Assembly (NCBI GenBank): GCA_041739275.1
Contig: JBGSOF010000004.1
Coordinates: 1-64,000, forward strand
From: WGMI01 sp041739275
GTDB lineage: Bacteria > Bacteroidota > Bacteroidia > Flavobacteriales > Schleiferiaceae
Direction of reading: 5' to 3'
DNA length: 64,000 bases
Shown here: in pieces, positions 26,177 to 34,631 of the stretch
Numbering within the stretch: the stretch's first letter is position 1
How the letters are laid out: every line of letters begins with the position of its first letter
Notes under the pieces: generated by a model
Databases searched by the model: none
What the model was told of the DNA's origin: nothing
Seen by the model: the letters and a program-made list of their open reading frames with translations, nothing else
Position numbers and translations under genes: made by a program

Positions 26177-26202
26177 ACCAACGCACTACACAAACCCGCA
26201 CC

Positions 26203-27102
26203 ATGGACGCCGTTGTTTATAAGGATCAAGCGATACTGTCTCCGCCTGGTGACACCCTCTTGGAGCATATCGATTTTCTGGGCATGAGTCAAGCAGAGCT
26301 CGCGGAGCGCATGGGGCGTCCCAAAGAGAAAATCAACGACATCGTGAAGGGAAGAGAACCGATTTCGATCGCCACCGCCGTTCAGCTTGAAATGGTCTTG
26401 GGCATTCCGGCGGGTTTTTGGATCAATCGAGAGCGTGCTTACCGACAAGCCTTGTACGAATGGGGCCTCCAACAGGAATATCGGCGTTGCGAAGCGTGGA
26501 TGCGTCTTTTTCCGGTACAGATAATGCAGGAATGGGGTTGGATGCCCGAGGTCTCGACAGTCGAAGCCCAGGTAGAAGGCTTGCTGAAATTCTTTGGCGT
26601 GGCTTCTCCCAAAGAATGGAAACGCCTGTACCTTGGGGCAGAAGGAGCCGCTGGCCATAGAATTTCTTTAATCCTGACTTCGAATCCTGAATCCCTTTCG
26701 GTGTGGCTGCGTCAAGGAGAACGTCAGGCCTTGGAACGACCCATCGCCCCGTTCGACAAAAGGGAATTCCGAAAAGTCTTATTGACTTATAAGAAACGGT
26801 TGGGTGCCACCCGTAAGGATATTGCTCAGCTCCAAAGCGTCTGTGCGCAACAAGGCGTGGCGCTCGTTTTCACCCCCAACTTGCCTAAGGCACCGATCGC
26901 TAAGGCAACGCGATGGTTTCTCAATAAACCCCTTATTCAGCTATCCGAGTCCCTTCAAAATAGCGCTCATTTCGGGTTGGCCTTTGCCCAACAGGCGGCC
27001 CACCTCCTGTTGCATGGAAAGAAAGAGTCCTTCTTGGAAGGGTTGGATGGGATTCTACCTCAACAGTCCCTCGACAGGAACCGAGCGACAATGAGAAAAT
27101 AA
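26203..27102 (+). CDS. higA: HigA-like antitoxin with degenerate, truncated peptidase-like domain
   Basis: 299 residues. An XRE-type HTH at about residues 25-60 (GMSQAELAERMGRPKEKIND) is followed by the helical region of long HigA proteins (FWINRERAYRQAL). In long HigA relatives the C-terminal part is an ImmA/IrrE-like domain with an HExxH-type motif before LLLHGKK. Here the matching segment reads FAQQAAHLLLHGKK, so the first His and the Glu are replaced by Gln. The protein then stops about 25 residues later. From about residue 288 on, the codons are repeat sequence, so the original C-terminus has been lost to the repeat array. The DNA-binding half looks intact and may still neutralise HigB and repress the operon. 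Confidence 0.85.
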   Translation: MDAVVYKDQAILSPPGDTLLEHIDFLGMSQAELAERMGRPKEKINDIVKGREPISIATAVQLEMVLGIPAGFWINRERAYRQALYEWGLQQEYRRCEAWMRLFPVQIMQEWGWMPEVSTVEAQVEGLLKFFGVASPKEWKRLYLGAEGAAGHRISLILTSNPESLSVWLRQGERQALERPIAPFDKREFRKVLLTYKKRLGATRKDIAQLQSVCAQQGVALVFTPNLPKAPIAKATRWFLNKPLIQLSESLQNSAHFGLAFAQQAAHLLLHGKKESFLEGLDGILPQQSLDRNRATMRK

Positions 27103-27757
27103 AACAGTCGCTTGGCTGCGCCGAGTGACGACTATGGTCCGGGTTTCCAACCCGGAAAAGACGAATGTTTCATCCGGGCTACGGAAGTTGCATCGATTTG
27201 ACTTCGACTACCTTCCTCCGGAATAGTCGTCACTCGGTCACTTGGCAGGAACCGAGCGACCGGGAGAAAATAAAACAGTCGCTTGGCTGTGCCGAGTGAC
27301 GGCTATGATCCGGGTTTTCAACCCGGAAAAGACGAATGTTCCACCGGGGCTACAAACGTTGCACGGAGCAGACTTCGACGACCTTCCTCCGAAATAGTCG
27401 TCACTCGCTGAAAGCAAGCGACTTGGAGGAAACAAAACAGTCGCTTGGCTGCGCCGAGTGACGGCTATGGTCCGGGTTTTCAACCCGAAAAAGACGAATG
27501 TTCCACCGGGGCTACTGGCGATGCTCGGAGCAGAATTCGCGGACTTTTCTCCGAAATAGTCGTCACTCGGTCACTTGGCAGGAACCGAGCGACTGGGAAA
27601 AAATAAAACAGTCGCTCGGCTGTGCCGAGTGACGGCTATGGTCCGGGTTTTCAACCCGGAAAAGACGAATGTTCCACTGGGGGTACTGGCGATGCTCGGA
27701 GCAGAATTCGCGGACCTTCCGCTGGAATAGTCGTCACTCGCTGAAAGCGAGCGACTG
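27066..27757. repeat. Tandem array of four palindromic repeats
   Basis: Units start at 27105, 27276, 27438 and 27609 (spacings 171, 162 and 171). Each begins CAGTCGCT..GCTG.GCCGAGTGACG and ends ATAGTCGTCACTCG plus one of two tails: GCTGAAAGCGAGCGACT or GTCACTTGGCAGGAACCGAGCGAC. The two ends are inverted copies, so a whole unit can fold into one long hairpin, with an internal CCGGGTTTTCAACCCGG hairpin in three of the four units and a one-base variant in the unit at 27105. The central part (GACGAATGTT.CA) is conserved. A fifth copy lies 2.5 kb upstream at 24460. The left edge overwrites the end of higA. Confidence 0.9.
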
Positions 27758-27772
27758 CATTTCGTTTAAAGC

Positions 27773-27880
27773 GCGTGAGGGATCGACGCGGAAAGCCCGG
27801 AGTCTCGAAAACCTTCGAGACGAGGACTTGCAGCAAAGAGCCCGACCCTGACACGCGCAGCGTCGTCCAGGGGCACGCCC
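27773..27880 (+). ncRNA. Structured RNA resembling the flavo-1 motif
   Basis: The sequence reads GCGTGAGGGAT, then GCGGAAAGCCCGG, then a perfect hairpin GTCTCGAA-AACC-TTCGAGAC (27802-27821), then ACTTGCAGC, GAGCCCGACCC and GGGGCACGCCC. The first GCGTG (27773-27777) pairs with the closing CACGC (27874-27878). This order of conserved segments, with paired variable stems, is how I remember the flavo-1 RNA motif of Bacteroidota intergenic regions. The assignment is from memory of the consensus and was not computed. It lies directly after the repeat array and downstream of nrdA. Confidence 0.5.
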
Positions 27881-27904
27881 GAAAGAAACACATGCGAACG
27901 TCCA

Positions 27905-27944
27905 TAAAAAAACGCGAAGCTGCCGATGTGCACACTCCGCGTTT
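27905..27944 (-). terminator. Rho-independent terminator of nrdA
   Basis: On the minus strand AAACGCG and CGCGTTT arms are followed by a run of T. It lies 26 bases beyond the nrdA stop. Confidence 0.65.
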
Positions 27945-27969
27945 CACATATACACTTTAAATCAACGGT

Positions 27970-30510
27970 TTAAGACCCGCACATCTCGCAATCTTCGGGA
28001 TTGTCGAGGGAGCACGCGATGCCATTGTCGAGAGACGAGATCGGTTCGACCGAAATTGAGGCTACGGCCTCGGCATTCTTTGGTTGGGCGAGGGCTTGCG
28101 CCAGGGTTTGCGCCGCGACTTCGGCCTTTCGCATCGCCGCTTCGGGGGCCGCGATGGGGAGCTCGGCAGAAACCGTACTTGCCGCTTCTTGAACCACAAC
28201 GCCTTCGGCCGCTTTAACCACCGGGGTCATTTGCTGACCGCCTTGCTTCTGGACCGTAAACTTGATGGCATCGGCGGCGCCTTTGCTGCGCAGGTAGTAC
28301 ATGCCCGTTTTGAGGCCCTTCTTCCAAGCGTAGAAGTGCATCGAAGTGAGCTTGGCCGTGTTGGGAGCCTCGATAAAGAGGTTGAGCGACTGGCTTTGAT
28401 CGATAAAAATGCCGCGTTCAGCACTCATATCGATGATGTCCTTCATGCTCATCTCCCAGACCGTCTTGTACAACTCCTTGACATTGGCCGGAATGCGGTC
28501 GATGCCTTGCACTGAACCATTGGCGCGGATGATGTCGTTCTTCATGTCCTCGTCCCACAAACCGAGCGAGACCAAATCGAGAAGCAAGTGCTTGTTCACC
28601 ACCACAAACTCTCCACTCAACACTTTGCGGGTGTAGATATTCGAGGTGTATGGCTCAAAACACTCGTTGTTCCCCAAGATCTGAGAAGTCGAAGCCGTGG
28701 GCATGGGCGCGAGCAACAAACTGTTGCGCACACCGTGCTTCATGATTTCTGCCCGGAGCGCTTTCCAATCCCAGCGACCGCTCAAAGTCGACTCGTCGAC
28801 ACCCCACATATTGAACTGGAACAAGCCCTTGGAAATCGGCGAGCCTTGATAGCTCTCGTAGGCTCCATCGTTCTTGGCCTCTTCGACCGAAGCCGACAAA
28901 GCGGCGAAATACATGGTTTCGAAGATCTCCGAATTCAACTTTTTCGCTTCGGGCGACGTAAACGGCAACCTCAGCTTGATAAATGCGTCGGCCAGACCCT
29001 GAACGCCCAAGCCCACCGGACGGTGGCGCATGTTTGAATTGCGCGCCTCCTTGACCGGATAGTAATTGCGATCGATGATGCGGTTCAAGTTCCGCGTCAC
29101 CTTGTGGGTTACCTCGTAGAGAAGAACGTGGTCGAAGCCGTTGTCTGTCACGAACATAGGCAAGGCGAGCGAAGCCAAATTGCACACCGCCACCTCGTCT
29201 TTGGCCGAGTATTCCATGATCTCGGTGCACAGATTCGAAGAGCGAATCACCCCGAGGTTCTTTTGGTTGCTCTTTTCGTTGGCGGCGTCTTTGTAGAGCA
29301 TGTACGGAGTGCCGGTCTCGATCTGAGCATCGAGCACTTTTTGCCAGAGTTCGCGCGCTTTGACGGTGCGACGGCCCTTGCCTTCGGCCTCGTATCGAGT
29401 ATAAAGCGCCTCAAATTCAGCACCGTAGCTGTCGTACAAACCGGGGCACTCGTTCGGGCACATCAGCGTCCAAGCGCCGTCTTCCTCGACCCGCTTCATA
29501 AACAAATCGGGGGTCCAGAGCGCGTAGAACAAGTCGCGTGCGCGCATTTCTTCTTTGCCGTGGTTCTTCTTGAGGTCGAGAAAGTCGAAAATGTCGGCGT
29601 GCCACGGTTCGATATACACGGCAAAAGAGCCCTTGCGCTTGCCTCCGCCCTGATCGACGTAGCGGGCGGTATCGTTAAATACGCGCAGCATGGGGACCAC
29701 TCCGTTCGAGGTTCCGTTGGTGCCTCTGATATACGAACCCGTGGCGCGCACATTGTGAATGCTCAGGCCAATACCCCCTGCCGACTGCGAAATTTTCGAA
29801 CACTGCTTGAGGGTGTCGTAAATGCCGTCGATGCTGTCGTCGCGCATGGTGAGCAAGAAGCAAGACGACATCTGGGGCTTGGGTGTGCCCGAGTTGAAAA
29901 GCGTTGGAGTGGCATGCGTAAAATAGCGCTTCGACATCAAGTCGTAGGTCTCGATGGCCGCGTCGAGATCGTCTTTGTGGATGCCCACGGCCACGCGCAT
30001 CAACATCTGCTGCGGACGCTCGGCCACCTTGCCGTTGATGCGGAGCAAATACGAGCGCTCGAGGGTTTTAAACCCGAAATAGTCGTAGCCGAAATCGCGG
30101 TCGTAAATTATGGAACTATCGAGCCGTGAAGCATTTGCGGCCACAATTTCGTGTACGTCGTCGGCCAACAAAGGCGAGTGCAAACCCGTCTTCGGATTGA
30201 CGTATTCGTACAAATCGCGCATGGTCTCCGAGAACGACTTGGTGGTGTTCTTGTGGAGATTCGACACGGCAATACGCGCCGCCAGTTGGGCGTAGTCGGG
30301 GTGGCGAGTGGTCATGGATGCGGCCACTTCGGCGGCCAGGCTGTCGAGCTCGGAGGTGCTGACGCCTTCGTAAATGCCCTCGATCACCTTCATGGCTACT
30401 GCCACGGAGTCTACGTGTTCGCTGAGGCCGTAGCACAGCTTTTGAACTCGTGCGGTGATTTTGTCGAATTTGACGTCTTCTCGACGTCCGTCGCGCTTGA
30501 TTACGTACAT
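27970..30510 (-). CDS. nrdA: Ribonucleoside-diphosphate reductase, alpha subunit (class I)
   Basis: Large subunit that reduces ribonucleotides to deoxyribonucleotides. 846 residues: an N-terminal ATP-cone allosteric domain (MYVIKRDGRREDVKFDKI, about 1-90), then the catalytic barrel with GTPKPQMSSCFLLTM and SNLCTEIMEYS, and PMPTASTSQILGNNECFEPYTSNIY with the conserved finger-loop region. The C-terminus DCEMCGS holds the redox-active Cys pair. An acidic/Ala-rich linker precedes that tail. It follows nrdB by 41 bases on the same strand and is followed by a terminator. Confidence 0.97.
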   Translation of the reverse strand: MYVIKRDGRREDVKFDKITARVQKLCYGLSEHVDSVAVAMKVIEGIYEGVSTSELDSLAAEVAASMTTRHPDYAQLAARIAVSNLHKNTTKSFSETMRDLYEYVNPKTGLHSPLLADDVHEIVAANASRLDSSIIYDRDFGYDYFGFKTLERSYLLRINGKVAERPQQMLMRVAVGIHKDDLDAAIETYDLMSKRYFTHATPTLFNSGTPKPQMSSCFLLTMRDDSIDGIYDTLKQCSKISQSAGGIGLSIHNVRATGSYIRGTNGTSNGVVPMLRVFNDTARYVDQGGGKRKGSFAVYIEPWHADIFDFLDLKKNHGKEEMRARDLFYALWTPDLFMKRVEEDGAWTLMCPNECPGLYDSYGAEFEALYTRYEAEGKGRRTVKARELWQKVLDAQIETGTPYMLYKDAANEKSNQKNLGVIRSSNLCTEIMEYSAKDEVAVCNLASLALPMFVTDNGFDHVLLYEVTHKVTRNLNRIIDRNYYPVKEARNSNMRHRPVGLGVQGLADAFIKLRLPFTSPEAKKLNSEIFETMYFAALSASVEEAKNDGAYESYQGSPISKGLFQFNMWGVDESTLSGRWDWKALRAEIMKHGVRNSLLLAPMPTASTSQILGNNECFEPYTSNIYTRKVLSGEFVVVNKHLLLDLVSLGLWDEDMKNDIIRANGSVQGIDRIPANVKELYKTVWEMSMKDIIDMSAERGIFIDQSQSLNLFIEAPNTAKLTSMHFYAWKKGLKTGMYYLRSKGAADAIKFTVQKQGGQQMTPVVKAAEGVVVQEAASTVSAELPIAAPEAAMRKAEVAAQTLAQALAQPKNAEAVASISVEPISSLDNGIACSLDNPEDCEMCGS

Positions 30511-30551
30511 GTTGGAATTTTCTATTTGGAATGGGTGGGTCGGTCGCTCAA

Positions 30552-31541
30552 TCAGAATTCAGCGTCCATCGAAAAACTGCCCGTGGTCTGTTGCTCTTCG
30601 GCCGTGGTCTTTACCGAAGCCTTGCGGTATTCGGAAACGCGCCCCTCGAAGAAGTTCGTCTTGCGCTGCAGGGAGATCATCTCCATAAAGTCGAACGGAT
30701 TGGCCGAGTTGTACTGCTTGGCGCACCCCAGCTCGGTGAGCAAGCGGTCGGCGACGAATTCGAGATACTGAGTCATCAGCTCGGAATTCATGCCGATGAG
30801 GCGCACGGGCAAAGACTCGGTGATGAACTCGCGTTCGATGTCGAGGGCCTCGGTAATGATCTGCGCGATGCGTTCTTGGGGCACTTTGTTGACCAAGTGC
30901 TTGTTGTGAAGATGACAAGCGAAGTCGCAGTGCAGCCCTTCGTCTCGGCTGATGAGCTCGTTGCTGAAGGTGAGCCCCGGCATTAAACCGCGCTTTTTCA
31001 ACCAGAAGATCGAGCAGAACGAACCGCTGAAAAAGATGCCTTCAACCGCCGCAAAGGCGATGAGGCGCTCGGCAAACGAGGGAGATTCGATCCAGCGCAG
31101 CGCCCAATCTGCTTTTTTCTTGATCGCTTCGAAGGTTTCGATGGCGTGGAACAAACGGTCGCGTTCGACAAGGTCTTTGATATAGGTATCGATGAGCAGC
31201 GAATAGGTCTCTGAGTGGATATTCTCCATCATGATTTGGAACCCGTAGAAAAACTTGGCCTCGGTGTACTGCACCTCGTTGACGAAGTTTTCGGCCAGAT
31301 TCTCGTTGACGATTCCGTCGCTCGCTGCAAAAAAGGCCAGGATGTGCTTGATGAAATACCGCTCGTCTTCGTTGAGTTTGTTGTCCCAGTCGTTGACGTC
31401 TTGAGAGAGGTCGATTTCTTCGGCCGTCCAAAAGCTGGCCTCTTGTTTTTTATACCATTGCCAGATGTCGTGATGCTCGATGGGAAAGAGGACGAAGCGG
31501 TTTTTGTTTTCGCTGAGGATGGGTTCGTGAGAGGCGCTCAT
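30552..31541 (-). CDS. nrdB: Ribonucleoside-diphosphate reductase, beta subunit (class I)
   Basis: Small radical-bearing subunit, 329 residues. The segment FFYGFQIMMENIHSETYS contains the iron ligands Glu and His and the radical-type Tyr in HSETY, as in the eukaryote-like class Ia R2 proteins. Further iron ligands are expected in the later EGIFFSGSF and DEGLHCDFACHLH segments. The C-terminus (SMDAEF) resembles the tail that docks on NrdA. It is first in the nrdB-nrdA pair. Confidence 0.97.
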   Translation of the reverse strand: MSASHEPILSENKNRFVLFPIEHHDIWQWYKKQEASFWTAEEIDLSQDVNDWDNKLNEDERYFIKHILAFFAASDGIVNENLAENFVNEVQYTEAKFFYGFQIMMENIHSETYSLLIDTYIKDLVERDRLFHAIETFEAIKKKADWALRWIESPSFAERLIAFAAVEGIFFSGSFCSIFWLKKRGLMPGLTFSNELISRDEGLHCDFACHLHNKHLVNKVPQERIAQIITEALDIEREFITESLPVRLIGMNSELMTQYLEFVADRLLTELGCAKQYNSANPFDFMEMISLQRKTNFFEGRVSEYRKASVKTTAEEQQTTGSFSMDAEF

Positions 31542-32004
31542 GGATGGATTGGTGAATGATGATGATTTACGGCTGCACGGGCGATCGGATTCGACTTAGG
31601 GCTTGAGTTCGCATCGAAAAATTGCTCGACCCTGCGGACATCGGGGGACATCGGGGGACATCGGGGGACTTCGGCGGCCTGAGAAGGCCTCGAGCGTTGT
31701 TCGCTTTTTTGACCCCGATTTGAAGCAAAGTCGAACGGCGAACTTCGATTTGTACGAAAAACCTTAAGAACGAGGCCGAAAGAATGCGATCGAGCCGATG
31801 AACCAAAGAGGAACTCAACAAATTTTGTCAAAGCATTTTTCTGCTCAAAGCCTCTTTTGTTCACATTCCGACGCAGTTTTCAACAGCCCCCCTTCGCCAT
31901 GCCCAATGTGGTGGACGGCACGATTCCGCAAACAGAGTTTTCCTTCAGTTATCCATAGCGATTGTGGAAAACGAAAGCGCTGAAGACGCGGCTCGGTCAG
32001 CGGC
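31542..32004. other. Intergenic region upstream of nrdB, with a short tandem repeat
   Basis: No gene is supported. A 10-bp unit GACATCGGGG is repeated three times plus a partial copy at 31637-31670. TTATCCATA (31949-31957) and TGTGGAAAA (31963-31971) each differ by one base from a DnaA box or its complement. In E. coli nrdAB is DnaA-regulated, but two weak sites 400 bases from nrdB are not enough to claim that here. Confidence 0.4.
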
Positions 32005-32577
32005 TCAAACTCGGGTCGAAGGCTCTTGGTCCAGCTTTTCCAAATCGCTGTACCATTCGGGGCCGTAGAGCCGAATCAAGGGCTCCTTAAGAAAGCGATA
32101 AACGCTCACCTTCAATTGATTGCCCAGGGCACATGCAGGCGAACAAATCGGCCAGCGGTGGTAGTTGAGCGCGTCGAAACTCACGTATCGGGTCACCCGG
32201 ATGGGGTAGAGGTGACAACTGATTGGCTTCTTAAACTCGATGGCTCCTGCGGCATGTGCTTTTTCAATTCCGCACAAGGCCTTGCCGTTCTCAAACACCG
32301 CGTACGCGCATTCGGCCCCGTCTCGCAAAGGGGTCGAGTGCTCTCCGTCTTGGTCAAATACCCAAGCTCCTTGTTCTTCGAGCGCGGCGACGCCTTCGGG
32401 GCGCAAAAACGGTTGGACCTTGGGCAGGATTCGCTCGAGCAACTCGGCTTCTTCGGGCAAAAGGGGCGCACCGGCCTCACCCTCAACACAACACGCTCCT
32501 TTGCAAGCGTTTAAATCGCATACAAAGTGTTCTGTGAACACTTCATCAGAAATCAGAGCTCTACCCAAGTGAATCAC
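32005..32577 (-). CDS. DUF3109 family Cys-rich protein
   Basis: 190 residues starting with GTG: IHLGRALISDEVFTEHFVCD, then the Cys cluster CDLNACKGACCVEGEAG, typical of DUF3109. Further Cys lie in ECAYAVFENGKALCGI, KPISCHLYPIRV and WPICSPAC. The spacing resembles the YkgJ-like CxxxCxxCC metal- or Fe-S-binding families. The function is unknown. The TACTTTTG element lies only 4 bases before the GTG. Confidence 0.85.
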   Translation of the reverse strand: MIHLGRALISDEVFTEHFVCDLNACKGACCVEGEAGAPLLPEEAELLERILPKVQPFLRPEGVAALEEQGAWVFDQDGEHSTPLRDGAECAYAVFENGKALCGIEKAHAAGAIEFKKPISCHLYPIRVTRYVSFDALNYHRWPICSPACALGNQLKVSVYRFLKEPLIRLYGPEWYSDLEKLDQEPSTRV

Positions 32578-32581
32578 AACG

Positions 32582-32589
32582 CAAAAGTA
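32582..32589 (-). promoter_or_regulatory. -7 promoter element abutting the DUF3109 gene
   Basis: Minus-strand TACTTTTG (exact TAnnTTTG), then CGTT, then the GTG start. A leaderless transcript is likely. Confidence 0.6.
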
Positions 32590-32633
32590 ATGCAGCGACC
32601 CCCTGCGGCTTGATTAACTTCGAGGCCGAAATC

Positions 32634-33614
32634 ATGACACAAATCAAGACCATCGGGGTGCTGACCTCGGGCGGAGATGCCCCCGGAATGAATGCTGCCA
32701 TCCGCGCCGTGGTTCGTTGTTCGGTTTATTACGACCGCAAAGTGATCGGCATCCGCCGCGGCTACGAAGGCCTGATCGAAGGCGATTTTGAAGAACTCGA
32801 CTCGCGCTCGGTCAAGCACATTTTGTCTCAAGGCGGCACCTTTCTCAAATCGGCTCGATCGCTTGATTTTATTCAAGCCGAGGGAAGAGCCAAGGCCGCG
32901 AAACACCTCCGCGAGGCGGGCATTGATGCACTGGTGGTCATCGGCGGAAACGGCTCGTTTACAGGCGCTCATCTCTTGTACGAAGAGCACGGCATTCCGG
33001 TAGTCGGCATTCCGGGCACCATCGACAACGACCTCTACGGCACCGATTTTACGCTGGGCTACGACAGCGCCACCAATGTGGTGGTCGAATGCATCGATAA
33101 AATTCGAGACACCGCGAGTTCGCACAACCGCCTGTTTTTGGTTGAGGTGATGGGGCGCGACTCGGGCTTTATCGCACTGCGCACGGCTTTGGCCACAGGC
33201 GCACTCGACGTGGTTCTGCCCGAAAAAAACAGTTCGATGGACGAATTGGTCGCCGAGGTCGGCAAGGGTTTCGCGAACAAAAAAACCTCGAACATTGTCG
33301 TGGTGGCCGAAGGCAATCGACTGGGCAATACCTTCGACATTGCATCGACCATAAAGACGCACTTTCCCAACATCGACGTCAAAGTGACCATTCTCGGACA
33401 TTTGCAGCGCGGAGGAGCCCCGAGTTGTTCCGATCGCGTCTTGGCGAGTAAATTGGGTGTGGCGGCGGTCGAGGGTTTGTTGAATGGCAAAGCCGATGTG
33501 ATGTGTGGTGTGATCGACAATCAAACTACCTACACCTTCTTTCAGCAAGCCGTGCAAAACAAAGCCCCGCTCAACCTCGAACTCCTGCGCATCTCGCGCA
33601 TTCTGTCTATCTGA
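32634..33614 (+). CDS. pfkA: 6-phosphofructokinase (ATP-dependent)
   Basis: Phosphorylates fructose 6-phosphate to the 1,6-bisphosphate. 326 residues from ATG 32634: TIGVLTSGGDAPGMNAAIR (ATP loop), VGIPGTIDNDLYGTD with the catalytic Asp (TIDND), EVMGRDSGF and LGHLQRGGAPS. The length equals that of bacterial PfkA. It heads the run pfkA-gapA-SDR; gapA begins 18 bases after its stop. Confidence 0.97.
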   Translation: MTQIKTIGVLTSGGDAPGMNAAIRAVVRCSVYYDRKVIGIRRGYEGLIEGDFEELDSRSVKHILSQGGTFLKSARSLDFIQAEGRAKAAKHLREAGIDALVVIGGNGSFTGAHLLYEEHGIPVVGIPGTIDNDLYGTDFTLGYDSATNVVVECIDKIRDTASSHNRLFLVEVMGRDSGFIALRTALATGALDVVLPEKNSSMDELVAEVGKGFANKKTSNIVVVAEGNRLGNTFDIASTIKTHFPNIDVKVTILGHLQRGGAPSCSDRVLASKLGVAAVEGLLNGKADVMCGVIDNQTTYTFFQQAVQNKAPLNLELLRISRILSI

Positions 33615-33632
33615 ATTTAAACTCTACGAATC

Positions 33633-34631
33633 ATGAAAAAGCGCATCGCCATTAACGGTTTCGGCCGCATCGGCAGACTCACCTTCCGCAATCTCATCGG
33701 CCGAGCCGACATCGACATCGTGGGCATCAACGACCTGACCGAGCCCGCGACCTTGGCACACCTGCTCAAATACGACTCGGCGCACGGCCGCTTTAACGGG
33801 GAGATTTCTGTAGAGGGCAACGACCTGATTGTCAACGGAGATCGCATCCGAATCAGCGCCATCAAAGAGCCGTCCATGCTGCCTTGGAAGGAGCTTTCAG
33901 CCGACGTGGTGCTCGAGTGTACCGGTCGCTTTACCGATCTCGAATCGCTTTCAAAACACCTCGAAGCAGGTGCAGGCCGGGTATTGCTCTCTGCTCCTGC
34001 CAAGGGTACGGGGGTGAAGACCGTGGTTTTGGGTGTCAACGACGACAGCCTCACCGCCGACGACCGGGTGGTTTCGAACGCCTCGTGCACCACAAATTGC
34101 CTGGCGCCCATGGCCAAAGTGCTGCACGACCGCTTTGGCATCGAGCATGGCTACATGACGACGATTCACGCGTTTACGGCCGACCAAAAGCTCCAAGATG
34201 CGCCCCATTCCGACCTGCGCCGCGCACGTGCCGCCTCGGTGAGCATTATTCCCACATCTACGGGTGCTGCCAAGGCAGTGGGCCTAGTGCTGCCCGAACT
34301 CCAAGGCAAACTCGACGGCATCGCCATGAGGGTTCCCACCTTGACGGGCTCGGTAACCGACCTCACGGTAATTCTTTCAAAAGAAGCGAGCAAGGAGGAC
34401 ATCAACAGCGCCATGCGCGAAGCCTCTGAACATGGTTTGAAAGGCTTGATGGAATACTGCACAGACCCCATTGTCTCTGCAGACATCGTCGGAAGTCCGT
34501 ATTCGTGCATTTTCGACCCCGCTCTGACTTCAGCCAAGGGCAAAATGGCCAAAGTCGTGGGTTGGTACGACAACGAAGCGGGGTACTCGGCGCGCTTGGC
34601 CGATTTGTGTCTTCGACTGGCTTCGTTTTAA
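33633..34631 (+). CDS. gapA: Glyceraldehyde-3-phosphate dehydrogenase, type I
   Basis: Oxidises and phosphorylates glyceraldehyde 3-phosphate. 332 residues with the Rossmann start KRIAINGFGRIGRL, the catalytic Cys in SNASCTTNCLAP near residue 150, and the C-terminal WYDNEAGYS. Asp in GINDLT after the first strands suggests NAD preference. Next to pfkA it forms a glycolytic pair. Its stop TAA overlaps the following ATG (TAATG). Confidence 0.97.
   Translation: MKKRIAINGFGRIGRLTFRNLIGRADIDIVGINDLTEPATLAHLLKYDSAHGRFNGEISVEGNDLIVNGDRIRISAIKEPSMLPWKELSADVVLECTGRFTDLESLSKHLEAGAGRVLLSAPAKGTGVKTVVLGVNDDSLTADDRVVSNASCTTNCLAPMAKVLHDRFGIEHGYMTTIHAFTADQKLQDAPHSDLRRARAASVSIIPTSTGAAKAVGLVLPELQGKLDGIAMRVPTLTGSVTDLTVILSKEASKEDINSAMREASEHGLKGLMEYCTDPIVSADIVGSPYSCIFDPALTSAKGKMAKVVGWYDNEAGYSARLADLCLRLASF

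Noticed and set aside
27238..27483. Open frames spanning the palindromic repeats
   Set aside because: They read through the repeat units and reflect only the periodic sequence.
27105..27757. Repeat array as a possible CRISPR
   Set aside because: Units are ~165 bp palindromes that are similar throughout; there are no short repeats separated by unique spacers and no cas genes.
31800..31985. Possible replication origin or DnaA-controlled region upstream of nrdB
   Set aside because: Only two DnaA-box-like sites, each with a mismatch; no cluster, AT-rich unwinding region or dnaA gene seen.
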